A DNA stretch of 16,554 bases, taken from contig JBBITW010000075.1 of the NCBI GenBank assembly GCA_037440525.1, forward strand, positions 1 through 16,554, written 5' to 3'. Made by a program: the position numbers and the translations under genes. Under the pieces are notes generated by a model. That model did no database searches and was not told the origin of the DNA. It saw only the letters and a list, made by a program, of their open reading frames with translations. This document shows, piece by piece, positions 7,243 through 14,132 of this stretch (positions within the stretch are counted from its first letter, which is position 1; each line of letters begins with the position of its first letter). This stretch comes from JBBITW01 sp037440525 (lineage in GTDB: Bacteria; Desulfobacterota; BSN033; UBA1163).

Positions 7243-8109
7243 CTAAACCCTTTCCTCAAGCTCCTTCTGTCTTCCAAGAAGACCTGATGGTTTCAATATA
7301 AGCATTATGATAATAGCGAATAGCGCAACGACTATCTGGTAGTGAAATGCAATATAAGCGACCGTTAATGTTTGGGCATAGCCAAGAAGAAAGCTGGAAA
7401 TTATGGTTCCTGTCCAGCTACCAAGGCCTCCTACAATACAAACAGCAACAGCAAATATAAGGACATTATAGCCAGCCTCTACATTTATATTACCCATAGG
7501 AAGTATGATTACTGCAGCCAATCCAGCCAGTGAAGAACCGAGAGCCAGACTTATAGCCGCTGTCCAATCAGAATCAATACCAAGCATCATAGCAGCCCTT
7601 TCATCTTGGGCTATACCTCTGAGGGAGAGACCGACCTTTGTATAATGGGTGAAGAGCCATAAGGAGAGAGTTACTGCAAATCCTGCTATAATAATAATGA
7701 TTCTTTGGAAATCTACAATAACCCCTCCAATATCTAATGAACCGTCAATGAAAACAGGGACAGCAAATCCATGGCCAATAAACCCCTTCCAGCGGAGTGA
7801 TTCCATAATTGCCAAACCCACAGCGAATGATCCAATAATCTCAGATGCCTCCATTCCCCTTATGCGGATGAGAAAGAGTTGGTAGATCAAGGCTCCGAGG
7901 ATTGCTGTAAGGAGGATAGCCAGGATGATTGAAATTCCATATGGAATGCCAAGTTTCTTAAGAAATATCCATGTCACAAATCCTGTAAGGACATAGAGGG
8001 CACCATGGGCAAAGTTTGGAAGCCTGCTTATTCCATAGACAATAGTAAAGCCTGCTGCCATTAGTAAGAGAACAACACTATTGATTAATCCATAGATAAG
8101 AATATCCAT
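7243..8109 (-). CDS. livH: Branched-chain-type ABC transporter permease LivH
   Basis: This 288-residue membrane permease partners LivM. The N-terminus MDILIYGLINSVVLLLMAAGFTIVYGISRLPNFAHGALY (residues 1-39) contains the Liv hallmark G-x-x-x-x-N-F-A-H-G. Other segments are VGLAIMESLRW and the cytoplasmic coupling loop LRGIAQDERAAMMLGID, which reads as R-x-x-x-Q-D-x-x-x-A-x-x-x-G. The protein ends in a LLILKPSGLLGRQ-like tail, also typical. A weak AAGAGAC precedes the ATG. A 322-base gap containing a dispersed repeat and a hairpin separates it from livK, so its expression may be set separately from the binding protein's. Confidence 0.92.
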   Translation of the reverse strand: MDILIYGLINSVVLLLMAAGFTIVYGISRLPNFAHGALYVLTGFVTWIFLKKLGIPYGISIILAILLTAILGALIYQLFLIRIRGMEASEIIGSFAVGLAIMESLRWKGFIGHGFAVPVFIDGSLDIGGVIVDFQRIIIIIAGFAVTLSLWLFTHYTKVGLSLRGIAQDERAAMMLGIDSDWTAAISLALGSSLAGLAAVIILPMGNINVEAGYNVLIFAVAVCIVGGLGSWTGTIISSFLLGYAQTLTVAYIAFHYQIVVALFAIIIMLILKPSGLLGRQKELEERV

Positions 8110-8128
8110 TTTAGTCTCTTATTAAATC

Positions 8129-8260
8129 GAGCGATTCAAGATTATCATTGCGAAGCAATCTAAACCAGATTGTCATTCCGAGCTGAGCGAGGAATCTATG
8201 AGATTGCCACGCCCTTCGGGCTCGTAACGACTTCGTCGGATTGCCACGTCCTCCGCATCA
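8129..8260 (+). repeat. Dispersed palindromic repeat between livK and livH
   Basis: Positions 8129-8221 align without gaps to 16462-16554 with 9 mismatches in 93 bases (hand count), in the same orientation. The element contains ATTGCGAAGCAAT, itself a small hairpin, then GTCATTCCGAG, GAGGAATCTATG and GATTGCCACG. A second partial GATTGCCACG unit follows at 8239-8248. It is placed inside the transporter operon, which is unusual for a repeat that could slow or stop transcription. Confidence 0.75.
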
Positions 8261-8334
8261 AGTTTTTTGAAAAAGTGCATAAATTTCCCTTAACCCCTTC
8301 CCATCCCCCAAGGGGATTAAGGTGAGGGGAATGA

Positions 8335-8354
8335 GCTTCGCCTGACAGGCGAAG
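8335..8354 (-). terminator. Hairpin downstream of livK, possible attenuator or mRNA stabiliser
   Basis: CTTCGCCT (8336-8343) pairs perfectly with AGGCGAAG (8347-8354) across a three-base loop, about 80 bases past the livK stop. No U-tract follows on the minus strand, so it is not a classic terminator. A stem in this place often protects the binding-protein message and raises its level above that of the permeases. A second inverted pair, CCTTAACCCCTT / AAGGGGATTAAGG (about 8289-8322), lies next to it. No gene is seen in 8110-8431. Confidence 0.45.
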
Positions 8355-8431
8355 GCTCTTCCCACCCAACCTCCCCAGTCTATAAGGCTCGTTTTAAATA
8401 CTTTTTGAGAGCTCTCGGGATAGGCATTTGA

Positions 8432-9703
8432 TCAGGGTTTCTCTAACCAAGGCGGAAGCTTGATACTGCCTACAGCCACCTTAGGTGGAAATATAGCCAC
8501 CCTCTTTCCATCCTGCCACTGGAACCAACAACCCAATGCACCCTCCTCAGGGTCGAGTTTTCTTATTATATCGTGGGATTTTGGATCAAACCTTATTCTC
8601 CCATAAACACCACCTTTGAGGTCTGTATTTTCGAGGGCAGAGAGAACTGCGTCCGTCTCAATCGTTTTGGCCCTCTCGATAGCATCTTTTAATACATAGA
8701 CAGACATATAAGCAGAGGCTGTTGAGTAACCTGTAGGTTCTGTTCCCCACCTCTTAATATAAGCACTTACATATCGCTCAGCCCATGGTGTTACTTTCGT
8801 GGGAACATTACCAGCATTGAGAACAGCAGGTATAAGATAAGCACATTTTCCCTTTGTTATTTCCCAGAATTTGGGATCCTGTGCCGGGCGGAAATAGCCT
8901 ACTATTAAAGCAGGGACTTTAAGATCGTAGGCCTGGTTTATAAGGATGGTTGTCTCAGGCATATCTGCCCATAACCAGATAAACTGTGCCTTCTCCTTTT
9001 TCACCTTGGATAGAGCAAGGGAGAAGTCTGTTGCTCCAGTTGGGAATATTTCATGCCCAACAACCTTCCAGCCCCATTCGGGAAACTTCTTTGAAGCAAT
9101 ATCGCCACTCGCTCGTGCATGGGCAACATCTTGAACCATTATAAAAGCCCTATCAAATTTATGTTTTTCTTGTAACATTTTTAATATTGCAGGTAATTCC
9201 ATCATTAACTCTACACCCACATGGCCTGTAACTCTGAAACAGTATTTATATTTATCATAGTTATCTGCTATTCTTTTGGCCGTCCCTGGAGAATAGACTC
9301 CAGTATTTACGATAGAAATCCTTTTGTGCTTGAAAAAGAGGTCCATGGCAGCGTTATATGCCTCTGTTCTGATAGGACCACCAACAATAAAATGGGCCCC
9401 CTTATCGAGGATAAGTCTCTCTACAACAAGGAGTGCTTCACTTACAGGGACACCAGGCTCAAGGTCTCTTGTATCCATGATTTCAATCTTGAATGGCCTC
9501 TTTGTATTACCCACAAGGACACCACCCTGAGCATTGATCTCTTCCACTGCAAGTATCATTGCCTCCTCAGTAGATTTGCCCTCTGCAAATGCTCGGGCAG
9601 AGGGCAATCCTATTACAATAGGCTGTGCATATAGAGATGATAAGAGTGAGATAGAAATACCGAAAAGGACCAACAGGAATAGAAAAAATTTTTTCATCTT
9701 CAT
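8432..9703 (-). CDS. livK: Branched-chain-type ABC transporter substrate-binding protein LivK
   Basis: This 423-residue periplasmic binding protein of the type-1 Venus-flytrap (Liv/HAAT) family should capture the transported ligand. MKMKKFFLFLLVLFGIS and the next residues form a signal peptide, with likely cleavage after LYA. The mature part starts PIVIGLPSARAFAEGKSTEEAM (split here after 20 residues: first PIVIGLPSARAFAEG, then KSTEEAM), followed by AVEEINAQGGV, the usual first-lobe pattern. The ATG at 9703 is chosen because GGAGGG lies eight bases ahead; a longer frame to 9751 would add 16 residues that spoil the signal peptide. Family members bind amino acids, but also aromatic and aliphatic carboxylates. 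The operon context, a CoA ligase plus the divergent catabolic genes, favours an organic acid. Confidence 0.9.
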   Translation of the reverse strand: MKMKKFFLFLLVLFGISISLLSSLYAQPIVIGLPSARAFAEGKSTEEAMILAVEEINAQGGVLVGNTKRPFKIEIMDTRDLEPGVPVSEALLVVERLILDKGAHFIVGGPIRTEAYNAAMDLFFKHKRISIVNTGVYSPGTAKRIADNYDKYKYCFRVTGHVGVELMMELPAILKMLQEKHKFDRAFIMVQDVAHARASGDIASKKFPEWGWKVVGHEIFPTGATDFSLALSKVKKEKAQFIWLWADMPETTILINQAYDLKVPALIVGYFRPAQDPKFWEITKGKCAYLIPAVLNAGNVPTKVTPWAERYVSAYIKRWGTEPTGYSTASAYMSVYVLKDAIERAKTIETDAVLSALENTDLKGGVYGRIRFDPKSHDIIRKLDPEEGALGCWFQWQDGKRVAIFPPKVAVGSIKLPPWLEKP

Positions 9704-9749
9704 AAATTTTACCCTCCTTTCAAAGAATGATTTTAATGAAAATAAATAC

Positions 9750-9769
9750 AAATTCTTTTTAAAGAATTT
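9750..9769. promoter_or_regulatory. Perfect palindrome between tetR and livK
   Basis: AAATTCTTT and AAAGAATTT form a 9-bp inverted repeat separated by two bases, within the 77-base gap between tetR and livK. It could be a regulator site or, on the minus strand, a weak AU-rich stem after tetR. It does not resemble the ATCRATTGAT motif in the divergent region. No convincing -35/-10 pair was found for livK. Confidence 0.35.
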
Positions 9770-9780
9770 TTTAGCGCTCT

Positions 9781-10410
9781 CTATCTTGTCTGGTTATATT
9801 GAGGTGAAATTTCCTCCTTTTTATCAAGTATTCCATTGAAAAAAATATTGATAACCGTTTTAGCCACTTCTTCAATACGAACAGGACCATCATTCTTAAA
9901 CCATCGATAGACCCAATTCATCATTGCAAATAAGGAAAAGGTAATTGTTGGAAGGTGAAAATTATCCCGCAATCTTCCTGCCTCGCTGAGCCTCCTAATC
10001 TCTTCTAAATATGTTTCATAGATTTCTCTGTGTTGTCTATATGTAATAGTCTTTAATCTCTTTGGAAGTTGATATTGTTCTTCCATATAGATTTTTACTT
10101 GCTCCCTTTTTTCCTTTAATAGACAGATTTGCCTGAAAATCATATTCCTCAGTCTTTCTTCAGGGTCATTAAATTCTTGCTTGGTCTGATTTATTATGAT
10201 TAATAAATGGTCACCAATTGTCTTAATAATTTCGTAAAGAACATCATCTTTTGTTTTAAAATAATGATAAAGGGTTGCGCTGCTTAGTCCCGAAACCCTT
10301 CCAATATCCCTTATGGATGAATGGGCAAAACCTCTTTTGTAGAAAAGTTCTGTTGCCTTATTTATCAAATCCTCACGGATATAGCTTCTATCTTTTCTTT
10401 TTGGCCTCAT
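9781..10410 (-). CDS. TetR-family regulator, probably acyl-CoA responsive
   Basis: This 209-residue one-domain TetR repressor should bind DNA as a dimer and release it on ligand binding. The helix-turn-helix lies at about residues 12-57: ATELFYKRGFAHSSIRDIG, then VSGLSSATLYHYFKTKDDV, the classic TetR recognition helix ending in YHYFKTK. The C-terminal half contains MMNWVYRWFKNDGPVRIEEV and a closing INIFFNGI helix. To my reading this resembles the acyl-CoA-sensing TetR subgroup (KstR2/FadR-like), where a NW-x-x-RWY/F pattern is common. It is read away from the VOC-HMGCS-thiolase-BamA operon and in the same direction as the Liv operon, so it is well placed to control both. No clear Shine-Dalgarno sequence precedes its ATG. 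Confidence 0.85.
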   Translation of the reverse strand: MRPKRKDRSYIREDLINKATELFYKRGFAHSSIRDIGRVSGLSSATLYHYFKTKDDVLYEIIKTIGDHLLIIINQTKQEFNDPEERLRNMIFRQICLLKEKREQVKIYMEEQYQLPKRLKTITYRQHREIYETYLEEIRRLSEAGRLRDNFHLPTITFSLFAMMNWVYRWFKNDGPVRIEEVAKTVINIFFNGILDKKEEISPQYNQTR

Positions 10411-10436
10411 TTTAAGGATTTATTAAATGGAAAGTG

Positions 10437-10450
10437 ATCAATTGATAAAA
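10437..10450. promoter_or_regulatory. Candidate TetR operator at the tetR start site
   Basis: ATCAATTGATAAAA here matches ATCGATTGATAAAA at 10644-10657 at 13 of 14 bases. ATCAATTGAT is a perfect 10-bp palindrome. It covers the transcription start expected from the tetR -10 at 10450-10455, a natural place for autorepression. Confidence 0.45.
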
Positions 10451-10478
10451 TTTTATTAAATAATAAAAATGTTGTCAA
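10450..10478 (-). promoter_or_regulatory. Predicted tetR promoter
   Basis: On the minus strand TTGACA (10473-10478) and TAAAAT (10450-10455) are separated by 17 bases, a near-consensus sigma-70 promoter. The start would fall near 10443, leaving a leader of about 33 bases before the tetR ATG. Confidence 0.6.
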
Positions 10479-10607
10479 GAAAAAAATTTTATTGATTTCC
10501 TAAATAGTTATGCACCTGATTAGGTATTTATTATTTTAAAATAACCACTTGTTTTTATTATAATTTTTATTTTTATATAGATTCTAAAAATGAGAGAAAA
10601 TTAATTA

Positions 10608-10636
10608 TTGACAAAAGATTTTATATATAATATAAA
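10608..10636 (+). promoter_or_regulatory. Predicted promoter of the VOC-HMGCS-thiolase-BamA operon
   Basis: TTGACA (10608-10613) and TATAAA (10631-10636) are separated by exactly 17 bases, a strong sigma-70 promoter. The start would fall near 10643, about 47 bases before the ATG at 10690. The region between the two divergent promoters is very AT-rich and holds no gene. Confidence 0.65.
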
Positions 10637-10643
10637 TTTTTTA

Positions 10644-10657
10644 ATCGATTGATAAAA
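10644..10657. promoter_or_regulatory. Candidate TetR operator at the catabolic operon start site
   Basis: ATCGATTGATAAAA lies at the expected transcription start of the divergent operon and matches the copy at the tetR start in 13 of 14 bases. It also sits inside a longer imperfect inverted repeat, AATTTTTTAATC-GATT-GATAAAAAATT (about 10635-10661). Confidence 0.45.
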
Positions 10658-10689
10658 AATTTTTTAAAAATTCATTCAACGAGGTTAAA

Positions 10690-11265
10690 ATGGCAAAGAA
10701 GGTAAATGGCAAATATATTGATCATATAAGTATTGCATGTTTTGATGTGTTAAAGGCAGAGCAGGATTACATCAATATCTTCGGCTGGGATGTTTCAGAG
10801 AGATATCATGATCCTGCTTCCCATATCAATGTTTCTTGTTTTACAGTTGGTCCTACAACGATAGAAATTATGGAGGATGAGTTTTCTGGCGGCTGGTATG
10901 AGCTTCAGGATGAATCGGGGAATGTAATCCTAAGTGGTCCAGGAGATAAGACGAAATGGGTAAGAAAGAATACTCCAAGGCCTGAAGATAAGATGGGAGA
11001 TGTTGGATACTGGATCACGAAGGCTAATCATGGACGTGAAGGTATTCAATTGATATCGGTAAATGTGGATGATGTAAACGAAGAGACTTTGAAACTTAAA
11101 TCAAATGGTGCAACCATTATCCCTGAGAAAGGGACAAATAAGGAGATAAGGCTCTGGCCGGAAAAGAAGAGAAGTTATGCCTTTATTCATCCAAAATCTA
11201 TGCATGGTGTCCTATGGGAGATAATTGATGGGATATATGATTCACAAAAGAAAAAGAGTGAATAA
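10690..11265 (+). CDS. VOC-fold (glyoxalase/methylmalonyl-CoA epimerase-like) protein
   Basis: This 191-residue vicinal-oxygen-chelate protein most resembles methylmalonyl-CoA epimerase, so an isomerase or epimerase acting on a CoA thioester is plausible. Module one has KYIDHISIACFDV, with H12 in the metal-ligand position, and TTIEIMEDE, with E59. Module two has IQLISVNVDDV; the epimerase pattern here is L-H-H-x-A, but this protein has I-Q-L-I-S, so the expected histidine is absent (Leu at 121). The C-terminus, AFIHPKSMHGVLWEII, keeps the terminal glutamate (E177). About 50 extra residues (65-115) sit between the modules, more than in a standard epimerase of about 135-150 residues. The upstream GAGG is a modest ribosome site. 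It is the first gene of the catabolic operon. Loss of a metal ligand argues against ordinary epimerase activity. Confidence 0.7.
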   Translation: MAKKVNGKYIDHISIACFDVLKAEQDYINIFGWDVSERYHDPASHINVSCFTVGPTTIEIMEDEFSGGWYELQDESGNVILSGPGDKTKWVRKNTPRPEDKMGDVGYWITKANHGREGIQLISVNVDDVNEETLKLKSNGATIIPEKGTNKEIRLWPEKKRSYAFIHPKSMHGVLWEIIDGIYDSQKKKSE

Positions 11266-11324
11266 CGACGGAAAGGCTTTTTATAAAAAATCGCTCAATT
11301 TAGGTGATAATAAATGGAGGGATT

Positions 11325-12743
11325 ATGGTTGGAATACTGTCTTATGGGGCTTATATCCCACTATATCGTTTAAGTAGAGAGGAGCTTTCAAGGGTCTGGG
11401 GTGGTAGTTATGGAAAAGGGGAGAGGGCTATTTCCAATTGTGATGAGGATAGTATTACCCTTGCTGTTGAGGCAGTGATAAACTGTCTTGATGGTATAGA
11501 TAGGGAATCAATAGACGGATTATACTTTGCCTCTACAACCTCTCCGTATCGTGTTAAAAGGGCAGCAACCATTGTTGCATCAGCTGCTGATCTAAGGGAG
11601 GATATATTTACAGCGGATTTTACAAACTCATTTGGTTCGGGTGCAAGTGCGTTGAGGGCCGCATGTGATGCAGTTGCATCAGGGTCAGCAGAGAGGGTGG
11701 TAGTTGTTGCATCGGATTGCCAGCTTGTTCCTCCCAATTCAAACTTTGAGACAATCTTTGGAGATGGCGCATCAGCACTTTTAATCGGGAATAAAGACCA
11801 TGTTGCAACAATCGAGGGTAGATATTCTATCTCAAGTGACTTCATTGACATCTGGAGAAGGGAAAGGGGAGATCAATATATCAGAACATGGGAGGATAGA
11901 TTCGTGATTGAAAGGGGTTATATGAATTATCTCCCGAGAGCTATTAAAAATCTTCTTAAGAAGTCAGATCTTAATACCAAAGATATAGCCAAATTTGCCT
12001 ACTATGGCCCTGATCAAAGAAGCCATGGAGCTATGGCTCGTGCTTTGGGCATTGATAAAAATCAGATTCAGGATCCCATGTTTGAAACTGTAGGTAATAC
12101 AGGCTCAGCTCTCTTCATGATGGTTTTGATTTCGGCATTGGAAAAGTCAAAACCAGGGGATCGAATCGTGGGGGCAAGTTATAGCGACGGGGCAGAGGCC
12201 TTTCTCATTAAGGTTACCGATCGGATTGAAAAGCTAAGAGATAGGAGGGTGATAGAGCGTCACCTCACTTCTAAGATGCCTTTACAGAATTATGGGACCT
12301 ACCTGAGGTTTAGAAATCTCATGGAGTGGGAGAGGACACCATATCCTGATGCTGAATCTTCACTCCCTGTAATGAACCGTGATGAAAGGGCATTGATAAG
12401 AGGCAGAGGCCATCGGTGCAAGGCCTGCGGCCATATTCAATTTCCACCACAGAGGGTCTGCATGTGGTGTCAGGCAAGGGGACAATTTGAAGAGGTTAGG
12501 ATCTCGGACAGGAAGGGAAGACTCTTTACTTACAGTATTGATGAAAGGGCAATCATCACACTCGATCTTCCAAATGTCTTAGCAATTGTTGATTTAGAAG
12601 GGGGTGGGAGGGTCTATGGTCAATTGACAGATAGAGATCCGAAAAAGGTTGAGATAGGGATGCCAGTTGAGTTGACATTTAGGAAATTCCATGAAGGCGG
12701 AGGTTTCCATAATTATGCCTGGAAGTGCCGACCGGTAAGATAA
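11325..12743 (+). CDS. HMG-CoA-synthase-like domain fused to a DUF35 (Zn-ribbon/OB-fold) domain
   Basis: This 472-residue fusion has an N-terminal thiolase-fold domain of the archaeal HMG-CoA synthase/KAS III type (residues 1-335), starting MVGILSYGAYIPLYR. Its C-terminal DUF35 domain (about 355-472) has a zinc ribbon with C365, C368, C379 and C382 (CKAC...CMWC) followed by an OB fold. At the expected nucleophile position, near 99-106, the sequence is FTNSFGSG with no cysteine, whereas archaeal HMGCS has an ACKAG-type motif. The later GNTG (N258) and a candidate His (H234) remain. In archaea, separate HMGCS, thiolase and DUF35 proteins form one complex in which DUF35 helps bind CoA; here two are fused and the thiolase is the next gene. 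The ATG at 11325 follows GGAGGG; a GTG at 11304 is less likely. Function may be a non-canonical synthase, lyase or structural partner. Confidence 0.8.
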   Translation: MVGILSYGAYIPLYRLSREELSRVWGGSYGKGERAISNCDEDSITLAVEAVINCLDGIDRESIDGLYFASTTSPYRVKRAATIVASAADLREDIFTADFTNSFGSGASALRAACDAVASGSAERVVVVASDCQLVPPNSNFETIFGDGASALLIGNKDHVATIEGRYSISSDFIDIWRRERGDQYIRTWEDRFVIERGYMNYLPRAIKNLLKKSDLNTKDIAKFAYYGPDQRSHGAMARALGIDKNQIQDPMFETVGNTGSALFMMVLISALEKSKPGDRIVGASYSDGAEAFLIKVTDRIEKLRDRRVIERHLTSKMPLQNYGTYLRFRNLMEWERTPYPDAESSLPVMNRDERALIRGRGHRCKACGHIQFPPQRVCMWCQARGQFEEVRISDRKGRLFTYSIDERAIITLDLPNVLAIVDLEGGGRVYGQLTDRDPKKVEIGMPVELTFRKFHEGGGFHNYAWKCRPVR

Positions 12744-12756
12744 AAGGAGGATTTTC

Positions 12757-14037
12757 ATGGCGGAGAGTTTGAAGGATAAGGTAGCCATCATTGGCATGGG
12801 ATGCACAGCATTTGGGGAATTATGGGACAAGGATGTTGATGACCTCATTAGTGATGCAGTCTTTGAGGCTCTGGATGATGCAGGCCTTGAGTTGAAGGAT
12901 ATTCAGGCTGTCTGGGCAGGGACACTCTTTAGTGGAATTACTGGAGCAAGTGTTGCCAATCCACTTCAGCTACAGTATATTCCTGTGACTCGTGTAGAAA
13001 ATGCCTGTGGTAGTGGAATTGAGGCAATCAGAAATGCCGCGCTTGCACTTGTAGCAAAGGCCTACGATTTAGTGCTTGCTGTGGGTTTTGAAAAGATGAA
13101 GGACTTTGGAATTCCCGGTCTTCATCCCATTAGAGGATTATCTGACAAACAGCATCCCATATATGTGGCTGGTGGAACAGCACCTGGTCGTTATGCCCTT
13201 TCGGCAACACGTTATTTCAGGAAATATGACCTGACCCCTGAGGAAGGTAAGAGGACACTGGCCAAGATCTCGGTAAAGAGCCACTTCTGCGGGGCTCGAA
13301 ATCCAAAGGCCCACCTGCGAAGGGAGGTAGCTCTGGAGGAGGTGCTCAATGCCCCAATGATTGCCTGGCCCCTTGGACTTTATGACTGTTGTGGTGTGAC
13401 TGATGGTGCCTCAGCAGCCATCCTCTGCAGGGTAGAGGATGTAAAGATTTTCTCTCCAAAGCATAAGGATGATTATGTGACTATCAAAGGGGTTGGGGTT
13501 TCTATAGGGCCTGGATGGGGTAAAAATAAGGAGGATTATGATTTTACCTACTGGCCTGAAACAGAGCACGCTGCAAAAGAGGCATACAGAATGGCAGGTA
13601 TAAAGAATCCGAGGAAAGAACTCGATATTGCAGAGGTTCATGACTGCTTCTCCATTGCTGAACTTATTGCGATGGAGTCCCTTGGTTTTTGCGAAAAGGG
13701 TAAGGCCCGAGAGGAATTGATTGATAATGGTGCCTTCATTGCTCCACAATTTCGAGAACAGATTATGAAGAAATGGGGAGCATCGGAAGAGGAGATTAGA
13801 AATGCTCCTGATCCTGAAGATGTCCTTCCAGTTAATCTCAGTGGAGGTTTAAAATCCTTCGGTCACCCTGTGGGTGCAAGTGGTGGAAGGGAGGTAATGG
13901 AGATATACAGACAGATTCAGGGGAGGGCTGAGGATTCATCAAGACAGCTAAGAAAGGTGAGGCTTGGACTTGTTCATAATCAAGGGGGGCACCCGGGAAG
14001 ATTTCAGGCAGGGGTGCTCATAATTGGAGCACCATAA
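12757..14037 (+). CDS. Thiolase (acetyl-CoA acetyltransferase-like, archaeal/SCP2 type)
   Basis: This 426-residue thiolase should cleave or form a C-C bond in a beta-oxoacyl-CoA. The nucleophile is C84 in VENACGSGIEA. VHDCFSIAE supplies H295, SFGHPVGASGG supplies H370, and the C-terminal block LVHNQGGHPGRFQ replaces the CxG motif of bacterial biosynthetic thiolases with the HN-x-G form of the archaeal/SCP2-type group. About 30 residues rich in acidic side chains (325-357) are inserted before NLSGGLKSFGHP, longer than in usual members. It starts 13 bases after the HMGCS-DUF35 gene, behind AAGGAGG, so the two are surely co-translated and probably form a complex like the archaeal HMGCS-thiolase-DUF35 assembly or the BbsA-BbsB benzoylsuccinyl-CoA thiolase. 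Substrate unknown. Confidence 0.87.
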   Translation: MAESLKDKVAIIGMGCTAFGELWDKDVDDLISDAVFEALDDAGLELKDIQAVWAGTLFSGITGASVANPLQLQYIPVTRVENACGSGIEAIRNAALALVAKAYDLVLAVGFEKMKDFGIPGLHPIRGLSDKQHPIYVAGGTAPGRYALSATRYFRKYDLTPEEGKRTLAKISVKSHFCGARNPKAHLRREVALEEVLNAPMIAWPLGLYDCCGVTDGASAAILCRVEDVKIFSPKHKDDYVTIKGVGVSIGPGWGKNKEDYDFTYWPETEHAAKEAYRMAGIKNPRKELDIAEVHDCFSIAELIAMESLGFCEKGKAREELIDNGAFIAPQFREQIMKKWGASEEEIRNAPDPEDVLPVNLSGGLKSFGHPVGASGGREVMEIYRQIQGRAEDSSRQLRKVRLGLVHNQGGHPGRFQAGVLIIGAP

Positions 14038-14132
14038 TAGAGAAAGGGGGGTGATCTTCAGAAGATATTTAGAGATTAGGTTCGGGTTAAGAATTATATA
14101 AAAATTAAAAAAAACGAAAAGGAGGATGAGAT

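Noticed and set aside
9221..9634. A 137-residue plus-strand open frame opposite livK
   Set aside because: It is antisense to a well-supported periplasmic binding protein, shows no motif, and would need the opposite strand of a conserved gene to be coding.
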